A DNA stretch of 64,000 nt, taken from positions 462,041 through 526,040 of the forward strand of contig JBBHKE010000159.1 of assembly GCA_037447655.1 (NCBI GenBank), written 5' to 3'. The DNA is from Zygnema cylindricum (taxonomy: Eukaryota; Streptophyta; Zygnematophyceae; Zygnematales; Zygnemataceae). Shown piece by piece: positions 23,113 to 32,830 of the stretch (the first letter of the stretch is position 1; every line of letters begins with the position of its first letter). The position numbers and the translations under genes were made by a program. The notes below the pieces were generated by a model, which searched no databases, was not told the origin of the DNA, and saw nothing but the letters and a program-made list of their open reading frames with translations.

Positions 23113-24506
23113 AGTAAAGACTCCTTCCCTAGTGTTAGTGAAAAGACCCTTATCTTCTAATAAAGATGTAGAGATGAGGTTTTTGTTCAGTTTCAGAATA
23201 AACAATATATCGTAGAATGTTACTATAGATATCTTCCTTCTACTAGCACCTTCCACATCTACCGATCCTACAAAAGTAGTAGTGACTATTCTCCCATCCC
23301 CGTACTCTATCTCTACGGTGGGAATCTTTCTTATCTTAGTGAACACGTGCTTATCCTTAGACATGTGCATGGAGGCACCTGAATCTATAATCCAACCTGC
23401 TTCACCTTTCAATCCACCGTAAGCACATTTCTGCCTTCGTGGAATTTCGACTTCGTTTTTCGCTTCCCATTCCTCATCCAATAGGAGCTCATCGTCCTCG
23501 TCCTCGGATTCTGCCTCATGCACCTATATCACAAAGGCCTTTTTTTTTCCTCTCGCGGTTCCACCGGTCTGCCCCTCTTTTAACCGAAGCTCGGTTAGCT
23601 TAAAGCACTCCGCCATATAGTGCCCCTATTTCTTACAAAAGTGACATAAACCTTTGGGTGCCCTTGGTCCGAACTGGTCAGTCTAATTTTTCAACACACT
23701 CCCCCCATAGTTTCCTACTGGTCTTACGGAATCCTTGTTCCTCCAATCGATCGCAGTTGCCAAGGCTTGCCCACTCTTTCCTCCCTTTCGGACCTCAATC
23801 GTATTCTCCCGAACGAGAATCATTCCTACCAATGAGTTCCATATCCACCTTGAGTCAGGCAAGTCCTGCACACGATTGACTATGTTCTCGAACTCATCGG
23901 GTAACTTTATCAGTAAACAGTTAACATTTTTTTTTCACTAAAATCTTTTCCCGCACTCTCTAGCTCCATGAAGAGTGTAGCTAGCTCATTGCAAAAATCC
24001 AACATCTTCCCCCCTTTGTATACATATTCTTTAACTTTCTGATCAGCCAACTGTTGTTGCTGAATCGTACCACTTTGGTACATCACTATGAGAGCCATCC
24101 ACAGATTGGATGCCTTTTCTACTTGCAAGTGAGACATGCAAGTCCTTAAGTAAGATGGCGTAGGATAAAGTGCTTTGCCGCCATATTGTTGAAGTCCCAG
24201 GTTTCAGTATCATTCTCCTCGTTCCTCGGAATAGGTGACATGAATGCTGAACCAGTTGCTATTGGTGTGGTCGTCTCCTTCTCCGCTCCTTTTTCCACCA
24301 CCTGTCATTCCTTTGTCTCCTCCGTTGAAGATGGATCTGATGTTTTTGTGAATCTGCTTCCTCCAAATCCTAGAGGGATTCCAATACTTAATGGAGGCCC
24401 CAATCGTCCACTAAATATCCCCCAAAACCTATTTTCGCATAGAGCTCCTATCATCATATTTTCCCAGTATATGAAGCCAGTTCCATTAAATATTGGTACC
24501 CTAGAG
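23113..24506 (-). pseudogene. E2 Gag and protease
   Basis: Gag pieces: GPPSRVPIFNGTGFIYWENMM (about 24505-24450), SHLQVEKASNLWMALIVMYQSGTIQQQQLADQ (24137 leftward) and QDLPDSRWIWNSLVGMILVRENT (23871 leftward). The knuckle CHFCKK is followed by a stop before GHYMAEC (about 23630). The protease frame 23523-23059 has IIDSGASMHMSKD with the catalytic Asp kept, but the Cys of HMC is Ser. Confidence 0.85.
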
Positions 24507-24521
24507 GGTGGACCCATAACC
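24507..24521 (-). other. Primer-binding site of E2
   Basis: Minus strand GGTTATGGGTCCACC, one mismatch from the half-tRNA site, directly after the 5' LTR. Confidence 0.75.
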
Positions 24522-25587
24522 TGAAACTCTGAGACCTCCATAAGTCCTCATAATGGACATTTTCTAAGAAGCCTCTATGATAACCTTGACCCCTTTGTGT
24601 TTCAGCAAGAACAATTACCACCCTGGCAAAGAAAAACCCTGACCACCTTCACGCGTGTGAAGGCAAGACTCCCATGAGTCGATAGCAAAAAGAATCTCTG
24701 AATTTTCTCCCCTGAGCAGTAAGTTATGGAGGTTCAAAGTTGACCTTTTGTACACAAGCTTCTTGGGAGAGAGGGTCATATCTACTAATTTTTCTAAGTC
24801 CTATCTCCCTCACAGACTCTATCTACTAATATACGGAGCCAATCATATTACACTTCTGTACACAAAAGTAAAGCTGTCGGTGTACTTTTTCTACGGACAC
24901 TGTAGGACATGCCCTAAATGTCGACACGTGGTATATCTAGATTTGCTCCCTTAATCCTCGGAAATGTCGCGATCTAATGTTATTATGCCACGTGTCATCC
25001 GATGTGGCGATGACCAAAAACCACCGAAATCCTCTTCTGCGATCTCGGCATTTATTCCGGCCGGCCGATTAAATAAACATTTAATCGTAGTCGTAATAAA
25101 TACCTGCGCGGTATTCGTGTCACTATTAAAATAAATGTGCGGTACATGTTTCTTGTCCGTACCTTGATTCGTACTTTTACATTCCTGGATCTATGTATCC
25201 CGTAAACAGTTTCGGTTAAATGAATTATCCTACGTGGTAGTGTTTAATTAAATATCAAACCATATAGTATGTATCATTAGTTCTAGACATAACGGATAAG
25301 GCTACTGGGTACCACCTACTCACCGTCCGGCAAGTACCATGATCAAATCCTGGATGCAGCATTTATCCTTTTAGTAAATAAACCCCTAACGGTAAATAAA
25401 CTAATATATTTCCCGTAAACCTTTGGAGAGCCTAGGTAGCCATGGCTCTAGCTTCCTCTCCAATTTCGCAGTGACTACGAAAAGTTTGAGAGTGGGATAG
25501 AGAAGTTAGAGATAGACTGCCTCGGTATCTTTCTATATTTCTCTTTAGACCTAGAAAATACATAAAAACAGACCATTAATTTTTACA
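24522..25587 (-). repeat. E2 5' LTR
   Basis: 1066 bases. Right end TTTTTACA (TGTAAAAAT in element orientation), left end TGAAACTCTGAG. It is followed on the right by TAAGC and the remainder of the E1 LTR. Confidence 0.9.
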
Positions 25588-26589
25588 TAAGCAGCTCACA
25601 CGATGCCTCTAGGAAAACCCTAAACCCTTTTTCTTTCAGCACGAATAACTGCCACCTTGGAAAACAAAAATTCTGACCACCTTCACCTTTGTGAAGGCAA
25701 GACTTTCTTGAGTGGATAACAAAAAGAATCTCTGTATTTGCTCCCTTGAGCAGTAAGTTATGAAGGGTCAAAGTTGACCTTTTGTAAAGAAGCTCTCTAG
25801 GAGAGAGGGTCCTATCTACCAATTTTTCTAAGTCCTATCTCTCTCTAAAACTATATCTATTGGTGTACGCCACCAATCTTATTACACTGCCGTACACAAA
25901 AGTACAGTTGTCGGTGTACTTTATGTACGGATATTGTACGACATGGCATAAATGTCGACACATGTCATATCCGGATTCGGTCTCGTAATTTGCGGAGATG
26001 CCGCGATCCAACGTAATCGTGCCACGTGTCATCCGATGTGGCGATGACCACAAACTGCCGAGAATCTCTTCCGCCATCTCGGCTTTCTTTTCGACCATCC
26101 GATTGAATGCAGATTTCTATTGTAGCCGTCATAAATGCTTCTGGGGTATTTATTTCTTATCCATACCAAAATCCGTACGTTTACATAACTGGATCTATGT
26201 ATCCGTAAACATCCGCCGTTAAATGAATTTTCCTACATAGCAACATTTAAATAAATATCAAACCCAATAGTTTGTATCGTAACGTCTAAACTTAACGGTT
26301 AAGGCTACCGACTACCGCCGTTCTGACGATCGGCGGGTACCAGGATCAAATCATGGTTTCGACATACTCCTTTTAGTAAATAAACCTACCTATCTGTAAA
26401 TCAATTAATTTATTTTCCGTAAACACGTGGATAGCCTAAGTAGCCATGGCTCTAGCTTCCTCTCCAACTTCTCAATGACTGCATCAAGTGTGGGAGTTGG
26501 AGAGAGAAGTTAGAGGCGGATTGCCTTGGCTTCTTTCTATATTCCAATTTAGACCTAGAAAATAATAAAAATAACCATCAATTTCTACA
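25588..26589 (-). repeat. E1 5' LTR, main piece right of E2
   Basis: It starts TAAGCAGCTCACACG, which in the E1 3' LTR directly follows the terminal 35 bases now found at 19002. It ends TTTCTACA at 26589, followed by GAGGA. Confidence 0.9.
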
Positions 26590-28280
26590 GAGGACCCAAC
26601 CATCTATACCAACAACATAATATCTAGGTAGAGTTAGGCAAAGTAAACGACTCAGGGGAGAAAGTGCAGCCTTTGCTCACTCAGCACACATAGAAGAGCC
26701 TCTAACGTTGACAGAAGCTTTTTCGAGTAATGAAAGGGAACACTGGGTGGAAGCAGTCAATGAAGAAATGAAGTACATCATGGAGGCCCAAACATGGGAT
26801 CTAGTGGAACTTCCTCCTAGAAAAAAGGCTATTGGAAGTAAATGGGTGTTTAAATTAAAATTGAACCAAGATAATACCATAGACAAGTATAAGGCTCGCT
26901 TGGTTTCTAAGGGATATAGTCAAAAGAAAGGGATAGATTATGAAGAAACTTTTTCACCGGTTGTAAGGTTTCCATCTGTCCGCATCTTACTTCCATTAGC
27001 TATCATAGAGAATTTTGACATCCACTAAATGGATGTCAAAACTGCATTTATGCATGGTGATTTAGATGAGGTCATTTATATGAAACAGCCAGAGGGTTAT
27101 GAAGAAGCAGGAAAAGAAAATCTTGTGTGCAGACTTTTAAAATCTTTGTATGGCCTAAAACAGGCCCTTAGGCAACGGAACCGAAAGTAAGATGAGTTCT
27201 TGACAAGATTAAGATTTACTAGAATTAGTTCAGATCATTTAGTGTATCTGATGTGTGGTGATAATCTTGATGAGGTGATATTCATTGCTGGGTATGTTGA
27301 TGATTTGCTGCTAATTAATAGGAACAAAGAAGGAATTGCTAGAGTAAAACACTGTCTTAATTCAAAATTTGAAATGAACAATTTGGGTGAGGCTAAATAC
27401 ATTCTTGGCATAGAGGTTAAAAGAGATAGAGAAAAGAAAATCATTAGGCTAACTCAAAAAGAAGCGATAAAAAACATGTTGGAAAAATTTGGTTTGGCTG
27501 ATGCCAAAGGTTGTGAAACTCCTATCGAGTATATGCAAAAACTTGAAGGAATGGAGCATGAGTTTGGAGTCATAATAGATGAGGAACTCAGTGTAGAAGA
27601 GCAAAAATTTATGTCCAAAGTACCGTACAGACAAGTAGTAGGAAGTGTGATTTATTTCATGAATTGTACTAGGCTCGAAAAAAGCTGCAACTGTTGGTGT
27701 GTTGAGCAAAAGTCTGCAAAATCCACGAAAGAGAGATTGGGAAGCAGCAAAAAGGGTCTTAAGATATCTTATTGGGACTAGAAATCTTTGGCTTAATTTG
27801 GGAGGAGACAAGGTTGGCATTAATACTTGGAGTGATGCTAGCTATGGTGATGTGCCAAGAAGGAAGTCTACAACTCGGCATATCATTCAGATAAGAAGTG
27901 GAACTTGTAGTTGGACTAGTAAACTTCAAAAGGTCACGGCACAATCGACTATGGAAGCCGAATACATGGCTGCGAGTGCAGCCTTGAAAGAGCTGCTATG
28001 GATTAAGGCATTTCTTCAAGAATTAAGTTTTACACAATACGTGACACAAATAATGTGGTGCGAAAATCAAGCAACCATTTTTGTGGCTACAAACCCAAGT
28101 CACCATTTTAAGAGTAAACATATGGACATTCGACTACATTTGGTAAATGAGAAAGTATTTGCAAAAGTGGTCAAACTTTGTTATTTGCCTGATGAGAAAA
28201 TGGTTGCGGACATGTTGACAAAAAACCTTCCTGCTCCTAAGTTGGAGTACTGCAGAAAAACATGTGGTCTAAGTGAGTAA
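26590..28280 (+). pseudogene. Element B reverse transcriptase and RNase H
   Basis: It resumes the B frame after E1 (PSIPT, then EPLTLTEAFSSNEREHWVEAV at about 26690). RT blocks [59 protein letters not shown] and GYVDDLLLI (about 27290) are present. A stop lies at 27026-27028. A shift near 27680 moves to the frame holding RNase H (TWSDASYGD, AQSTMEAEYMAAS, ENQATIF, HHFKSKHMDIR, MVADMLTKNLPAPK), which ends at a TAA at 28278-28280. Confidence 0.9.
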
Positions 28281-28302
28281 GCCTTCTAAAGCTTAAAGGG
28301 AG

Positions 28303-28991
28303 TATTAAAAAGTAAGTTTTAATAGGTTTTAGAAATTTGAGTCTAGGACTTTGAATATTTTTCGAATACCAACTGTTCAATATTGACCAAATTTAGTGTG
28401 GAATTTTTGTAGTATCTACACGAATAATTATCTTTTAAGTAAATTAGTGTGTAGGGTCGCTAATGAATGTGGACGTGATAAGAATCACCCGGATTTTTAG
28501 AATATACATATTGTTAGTGGACAATTCTGGTCCAAACACTTCGATTTTTGTCAGGTGGTTGTCTAGTGAACCCTGTACAAACGTTTTAGATATTTTGAGG
28601 ATCCTTAGAGTATTTAATTCAATTAGGATTGATCAGTTTGATACAGAATGTACATTCTACACAGAGTTTAAGGAAATGAGAGCACTAAGTGTAGTTTAAA
28701 GTGTTTTGTGCTCTATTGTCTTTGATTTGCTTGTAGTACATGTTTGTTTGGTTAAAAGACCTCTTTTATTTGTAGTTACATATCTTACAGTATTGATCTA
28801 GTCTGAAAGGTATTCCTCTTTGGGTTTGCTTCCGCTAACATGTCTGATAATGGCTCAGCTCCTGGTGCAAGTGCTCCTATTAGCCCTAGTGCTCCACCTA
28901 CTCCTCCAAGGACAAATATCCCAGCTGGTGCAAGTGTGACTCCTAATAGGAGTGGATCACAGCCGAGTCTAAATGCCCATGACCTTCAACA
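28303..28991 (+). repeat. Element B 3' LTR
   Basis: 689 bases after the polypurine run TTAAAGGGAG (28293-28302). It starts TATTAAAAAG and ends CTTCAACA, followed by ACTAG and F2 sequence. It carries the gag ATG at 28840, like the 5' LTR. Confidence 0.9.
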
Positions 28992-29200
28992 ACTAGTTTT
29001 TCTATTAAAAGCTGAATAACAACTATCTTATCTATTCTTATGTAGATGTGATTGTATACTCTCTATTCTTCTCTCAACCTCCTATTTGTACCTATGTGAT
29101 CTATCTTAGTGTCCATCTAGTGATTGCTTGCGCTAAGTCAAATCTGACTATGGCTACGGGGGATTCCTCAGATTGCTCAGATGGTTGTCCAAAAGCAACA
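28992..29200 (+). repeat. F2 LTR, part right of B
   Basis: Begins ACTAGTTTTTCTATTA, continuing the F LTR interrupted at 10575, and ends AAAAGCAACA. The F gag ATG at 29181 is 20 bases before the end. Confidence 0.8.
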
Positions 29201-29985
29201 GGTTATAGGCCCACTTGGGTTATTACATATGTTCAAGGTATAGAACTACGAAGAGTGGCAAATACAAGTAACCGGATTGCTTAAGGAGAGAAGCCTCTTG
29301 GGAATCGTCATCCAAGAGGAGTTGCTGCATGTTCTTGCATCAAAGGGAGCAAAGACAAAGGATGAGAATGATTCAATGGAGATCTTGAATCTAAGAGAGA
29401 TTCAAACGAAGTGGATAATCATACGCCAATTTAAAGATCTTAAAGCAGATCTCGAACGAGCAAAAATGGTGAGGTTGAGAAACTTATGGACTGATGAGAG
29501 GCATTGGCTTCACGCTTCAAACAAGCGGAAAGGGATAAGGAAACAACCATATAGAGAGGTAGAGAAATGTTAAACACAATGACAGTTTCCAACACAAAAC
29601 TTCTAGATCATGACTAGATCATAGACCTTACTACCTCAACACACATAGTGTTCACACGAGAACATTTCACATCTTTCAGAAGCATCCCACCCAAACGAGT
29701 ACTGATGGTAGATGGTACGACCCTACTAGCTCAAGGTATAGGCAACATCACCATAGACGTCATAGTAAAAGGGAAAAGGCTAGAAAGAACTCTCATAAAC
29801 GTTCACTTTGTTCTAGACTCACTCCACAACATATATTCTATTAGTCAAGCCAAAACCATTGGCATCTCTTCTAATTGGAAATGGCTAGAAACAACTCTCA
29901 TAAACGTTCACTTTGTTCCAGACTCACTCCACAACATATATTCTATTAGTCCAGCCAAAACCATTGGCACCTCTTCTTCCTACTT
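29181..29985 (+). pseudogene. F2 Gag-protease remnant
   Basis: From the LTR ATG the frame reads VVQKQQVIGPLG, then after a stop NYEEWQIQVTGLLKERSLLGIV, a copia Gag N-terminal pattern. The frame 29277-29573 follows with EIQTKWIIIRQFKDLKADLERA. A protease-like region at 29648-29985 has DGTTLLAQGIGNITIDV and TLINVHFVLDSLHNIYSISQA. The usual D-(S/T)-G active site is not seen. The position where F3 reads IIDHTTPTHIVF is disrupted here. Confidence 0.65.
29201..29215 (+). other. Primer-binding site of F2
   Basis: GGTTATAGGCCCACT, two mismatches from the half-tRNA site of B and E3, directly after the LTR. F3 has AGTTATGGGCCT at the same place. Confidence 0.7.
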
Positions 29986-29987
29986 CC
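29778..29987 (+). repeat. 105-base in-frame tandem duplication in F2
   Basis: Two copies of a 105-base unit starting GGCTAGAAA (29778 and 29883) encode TLINVHFVxDSLHNIYSISxA twice. F3 has only one copy, so the duplication is particular to F2. Confidence 0.85.
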
Positions 29988-30676
29988 ATTGCCGAGGTGA
30001 GTTCCCTCTATCCTAGAGTCTACTCTATTGCCCTTGTTTGTAGTTGAGCTGGCTATGGGTTCTTCCTCTTTGATCTCTAGCTTGACAACTGTTTTTGTTG
30101 GGTTCAGAGCCGTCCTATTTGAGTGGATGCCCTGATCATTGTTGTGACTATTGATCCTTGGTGGTTGCTCGTGCCTTTCTGACTTATCTGACTCATCTTT
30201 TTGCCTTGTCTGATCAATTATGATATGCAGATCATGAGTGGAGATTTTTGGAGAAGTGCGCGTTGCGGCATCAGAGTTTTTCAAAACTCCATCATCTTGT
30301 GGTCCTCATTGGTCATCTTTTGCACGTGCACTAATACACTGGTGAGTCTTAACCTGAGTGTCTTGTTTATGTGCTCCTCTGAGGGGTGAATTCTCCTTGC
30401 ACCGGTTGTTGACTGGTTCACGCGTGTTAATGTTAACTGCTTCACGCGTGTTGTTTGCTGCTCTCATGAAGCTTTGTCCGCTCTTTGGTGACTCCTTCAT
30501 TCGTTCTCATTAGTTATGTCGATTACTTTCAACGTGGCAAGAAACTTGATGCTATCTGATATGGCCTCACCATCTCCTGCTTTGTCGTTTGTGACATTCT
30601 CTTTCTTGTTGCCGTTTGCAAGATTTGCGTCACTTGTCGCGCACCTCGCATTGCTGGCTGGGTGAGGGTGTGTTGA
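29986..30676 (-). pseudogene. F3 linker-like region
   Basis: Minus-strand frames 30284-29986, 30500-30306 and 30711-30529 are hydrophilic and rich in Ser, Thr, Asn, Arg and Glu, like a copia integrase-RT linker. They follow the F3 protease directly, so the integrase seems deleted. The junction with F2 near 29985 is tail to tail. Confidence 0.4.
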
Positions 30677-31340
30677 CTACTTGAAGATCTTGAGGCGGTA
30701 TAGCCGGTCACCTCTTCTCTCTCCTTTTGTGAATTGCGAACCGTTTCTGGTAAGCTCTACTTTTCCGTTTTCCCAATTAGAAGAGATGCCAATGGTTTGG
30801 GCTTGACTAATAGAATATATGTTGTGGAGTGAGTCTGGGACAAAGTGAACGTTTGTGAGGGTTCTTTCTAGCCTTTTCCCTTTTACTATGACGTCTATGG
30901 TGATGTTGCCTATACCTTGAGCTAGTAGGGTCGTACCATCTACCATCAGTACTCGTTTGGGTGGGATGCTTCTGAAAGATGTGAAATGTTCTCGTGTGAA
31001 TACTATGTGTGTTGGGGTGGTATGGTCTATGATCAAGTCATGATCTAGAAGTTTTGTGTTGGAAACAGTCATTGTGTTGAACATTTCTCTACCTCTCCTC
31101 TGTGGTTGTTTCCTTATCCCTTTCCGCTTGTTTGTAGCGTGAAGCCAATGCCTCCCACACAATCCATGAGTTTCTCAACCTCACCGTTTTTGCCAGTTTG
31201 GGATCTGCTTTAAGATCTTTAAATTGGCGTATGATTATCCACTTCGCTTGAATCTCTCTTACATCCGAGATCTCCATTCAATCATTCTCATCCTTTGTCT
31301 GTGCTCCCTTTGATGCAGGCACAGGCAGCAACTCCTCTCG
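30677..31340 (-). pseudogene. F3 Gag-protease remnant
   Basis: Minus-strand frames 31277-31089 and 31162-30677 parallel the F2 remnant: EIQAKWIIIRQFKDLKADPKLAK, WLHATNKRKGIRKQPQ, MVDGTTLLAQGIGNITIDV and TLTNVHFVPDSLHNIYSISQAQ, ending in GDRLYRLKI. The copia protease region is recognisable by its layout. The expected D-S-G reads D-H-T in IIDHTTPTHIVF. Confidence 0.65.
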
Positions 31341-31440
31341 GGTGATGATTCCCAAAAGGCTTCTCTCCTCGAGCAATCAGGTTACTTGTATTTTGCACTC
31401 TTCGTAGTCCTATACCTTAAACCTATCTAATGACCCAAGT

Positions 31441-31770
31441 AGGCCCATAACTTGTTTCTTTTGTACAACCATCTGAGCGATCGGAGGCATCCCCCGCAGC
31501 CACAAACGAGGCAATCACTAAATGGACATTGAGATAGATCACAGAAGTATATAAATGAAATTGAGAGAGCAATAAAGAGGATACAATCACATCGGCATTA
31601 GAATAGACAAGATAGTTGTAATTTAGCTTATAATAGAAAAACTAGTCAAAGGGTCGCTTAGCGAAAGCTAAGGTGAGCCCCCAAAGAGATTACAATGAAG
31701 TGCAAACACTTGTAATCCCTAATCTCAACTGAGACTAAAGTTGATTTCTTAACTACTTTCTATGGCTTTG
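31441..31770 (-). repeat. F3 5' LTR and primer-binding site
   Basis: The minus-strand primer-binding site AGTTATGGGCCT is at 31441-31452, then the LTR from 31453. The LTR matches F1 and F2 (ACTAGTTTTTCTATTATAAGC). Its outer end near 31765 is cut off earlier than in F1. The gag ATG again lies 20 bases before the LTR end. Confidence 0.7.
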
Positions 31771-31906
31771 CTGTGCTCTGCCATAGAAGGGTCGGGCCGC
31801 GGCTTGGGCCCGTTGAAGAGTCGTTGATACACGTTCACAATAAAACGCAATCAGAAGCCTCAGGAGAGGGCTCCCGAGACCCCGGAAAAAAATCAAACGT
31901 TTTCAA

Positions 31907-32140
31907 ATGTTTTCAAATGTTTTCTTCGCACAGTTGCGTAGAAAATCATCAAAAGATTTGTCAAAAAAAAAAAAAAAAAAACGCAGATTGAAGGCGCGTA
32001 GATTAAGCTACAACCGTCCAAATGCAAAATATTATTGTACTTGTTGTGGCCACGATGAGTTACGTCACGTACGACAGATTGGTACATTTGGTAGAATTTG
32101 TCAGCGCCAATTGAAGGCCCATAGATCGAAGGTCACATAA
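31907..32140 (+). CDS. Cys-rich small ORF of unknown function
   Basis: Not recognised. After a poly-A run coding for lysines, codons from about 31985 give a basic stretch, then YYCTCCGHDELRHVRQIGTF, GRICQRQLKAHRSK and a stop at 32138-32140. C-x2-C, two His and a later Cys could bind zinc. The poly-A run followed by CGCAG at 31980-31986 could instead be a splice acceptor, making 31987-32140 a terminal exon. No partner exon was found. Confidence 0.25.
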   Translation: MFSNVFFAQLRRKSSKDLSKKKKKKRRLKARRLSYNRPNAKYYCTCCGHDELRHVRQIGTFGRICQRQLKAHRSKVT

Positions 32141-32449
32141 TGCATATGTTCCATTATGCGGTCTTAGTAAACTTACGGAAACATTTATTGAATGCCTTTG
32201 TTCTTGTTACATTGTTTCGGGGCAGTTAGCTACTATTTATTGGCGTGGCATATTTTGGTTTGTACCACGTACTAAAATAGTATGATTTTGAAAAATCTAA
32301 AAAGAATCTTTAGATGCAATATCTGAAATAGCGGAGGTGGAAAAGTGACTAGTACGAGGTATTGAGTAAAATCTGTACGAGCGCACGAAACTTAAGATTT
32401 GTAAAAGCGTACTAGAATGACAGAATTAGTGTTGGGTATCGAAGACCAC

Positions 32450-32590
32450 TTGCCGATATTCAATATGTACCGAATTTTAGGTACACGGTAATCGATATAT
32501 CGCTTCGATATATTGATTATCGAAATATCGCGATATTTAGTCGATATATCGCCGATATAATATATCGCGATGTATCGAATGAATTTCTCG
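32450..32590. repeat. CGATATATCG palindrome cluster
   Basis: ATCGATATATCG, TCGATATATTG, AATATCGCGATATTTAG, TCGATATATCGCCG and ATATATCGCGATGTATCG follow one another within about 120 bases. Each is a near-perfect palindrome. Confidence 0.8.
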
Positions 32591-32604
32591 GTTTTTTTTT
32601 TGTA

Positions 32605-32830
32605 GTCTGCTGCCATCACTATTGCTTCTGCAGCTGGTAGTACTAGCTGCAGCTGCTAGTACTAGTGTTGCAACTGGTAGTACTAGTGTTGTAGCTGGTA
32701 GTACTAGCTGCTACTGCCAGTACTAGTACTACTAGTGCTACAGCTGGTAATACTAGCAGCAGCTGGTAGTACTAGTGCTGCAGCTGGTAGTATCTGCTAG
32801 TACTAGTGCTACTGCAGGTGGTAGTATTAC
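32605..32830. repeat. GCAGCTGGTAGTACTAGT minisatellite
   Basis: About ten imperfect units of GCWGCTGGTAGTACTAGTGY with a period of 18-24 bases. They are built of the palindromes CAGCTG and ACTAGT. No coding frame is kept. Confidence 0.85.

Larger units (their letters stand above)
19039..25587 (-). mobile_element. Ty1/copia retrotransposon E2, nested in E1
   Basis: Minus-strand element with two LTRs of equal length (19039-20104 and 24522-25587, 1066 bases each). Flanks are TAAGA (19034-19038) and TAAGC (25588-25592), a target duplication with one mismatch inside the 5' LTR of E1. It carries RNase H, RT, integrase, protease and gag remnants, plus a truncated foreign LTR at 22758-23112 that replaces the integrase zinc domain. 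It is the youngest layer of the nest. Confidence 0.9.
13671..26589 (-). mobile_element. Ty1/copia retrotransposon E1, nested in B
   Basis: Minus-strand element with 3' LTR 13671-14714, an internal region 14715-19001 and a 5' LTR split into 19002-19038 and 25588-26589 by E2. Flanks are GAGAA (13666-13670) and GAGGA (26590-26594), a target duplication with one mismatch in B's Ser-Arg-Arg codons. Its two LTRs share diagnostic wording (AACCCAATAGTTTGTATCG) that differs from the E2 LTRs. This shows that the outer pair belongs together. Confidence 0.9.
10576..28991 (+). mobile_element. Ty1/copia retrotransposon B, split by E1
   Basis: LTRs at 10576-11263 and 28303-28991 enclose gag, protease and integrase (11112-13670) and RT-RNase H (26590-28280). 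The 12.9-kb E1/E2 block is inserted between them. Target-site duplications CCTAG (10571-10575) and ACTAG (28992-28996) flank it with one mismatch, in the middle of an F LTR whose uninterrupted form is seen in F1. Stops and frameshifts make it inactive. Without E1 it would be about 5.5 kb. Confidence 0.9.
10400..29985 (+). mobile_element. Copia F2 remnant, host of the B insertion
   Basis: F2 consists of an LTR split by B (10400-10575 and 28992-29200), a primer-binding site and a decayed gag-protease piece that stops near 29985. The LTR sequence joins across B when compared with F1 and F3. The missing RT and 3' LTR, and the tail-to-tail junction with F3, mark it as a rearranged fragment. Confidence 0.75.

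Noticed and set aside
29150-29200. ATG at 29150 as the F2 gag start
   Set aside because: It is in frame with a different reading of the primer-binding site (T-G-Y-R), and the other two F LTRs have GTG there. The ATG at 29181 is kept in F1, F2 and F3 and leads into the Gag-like frame.
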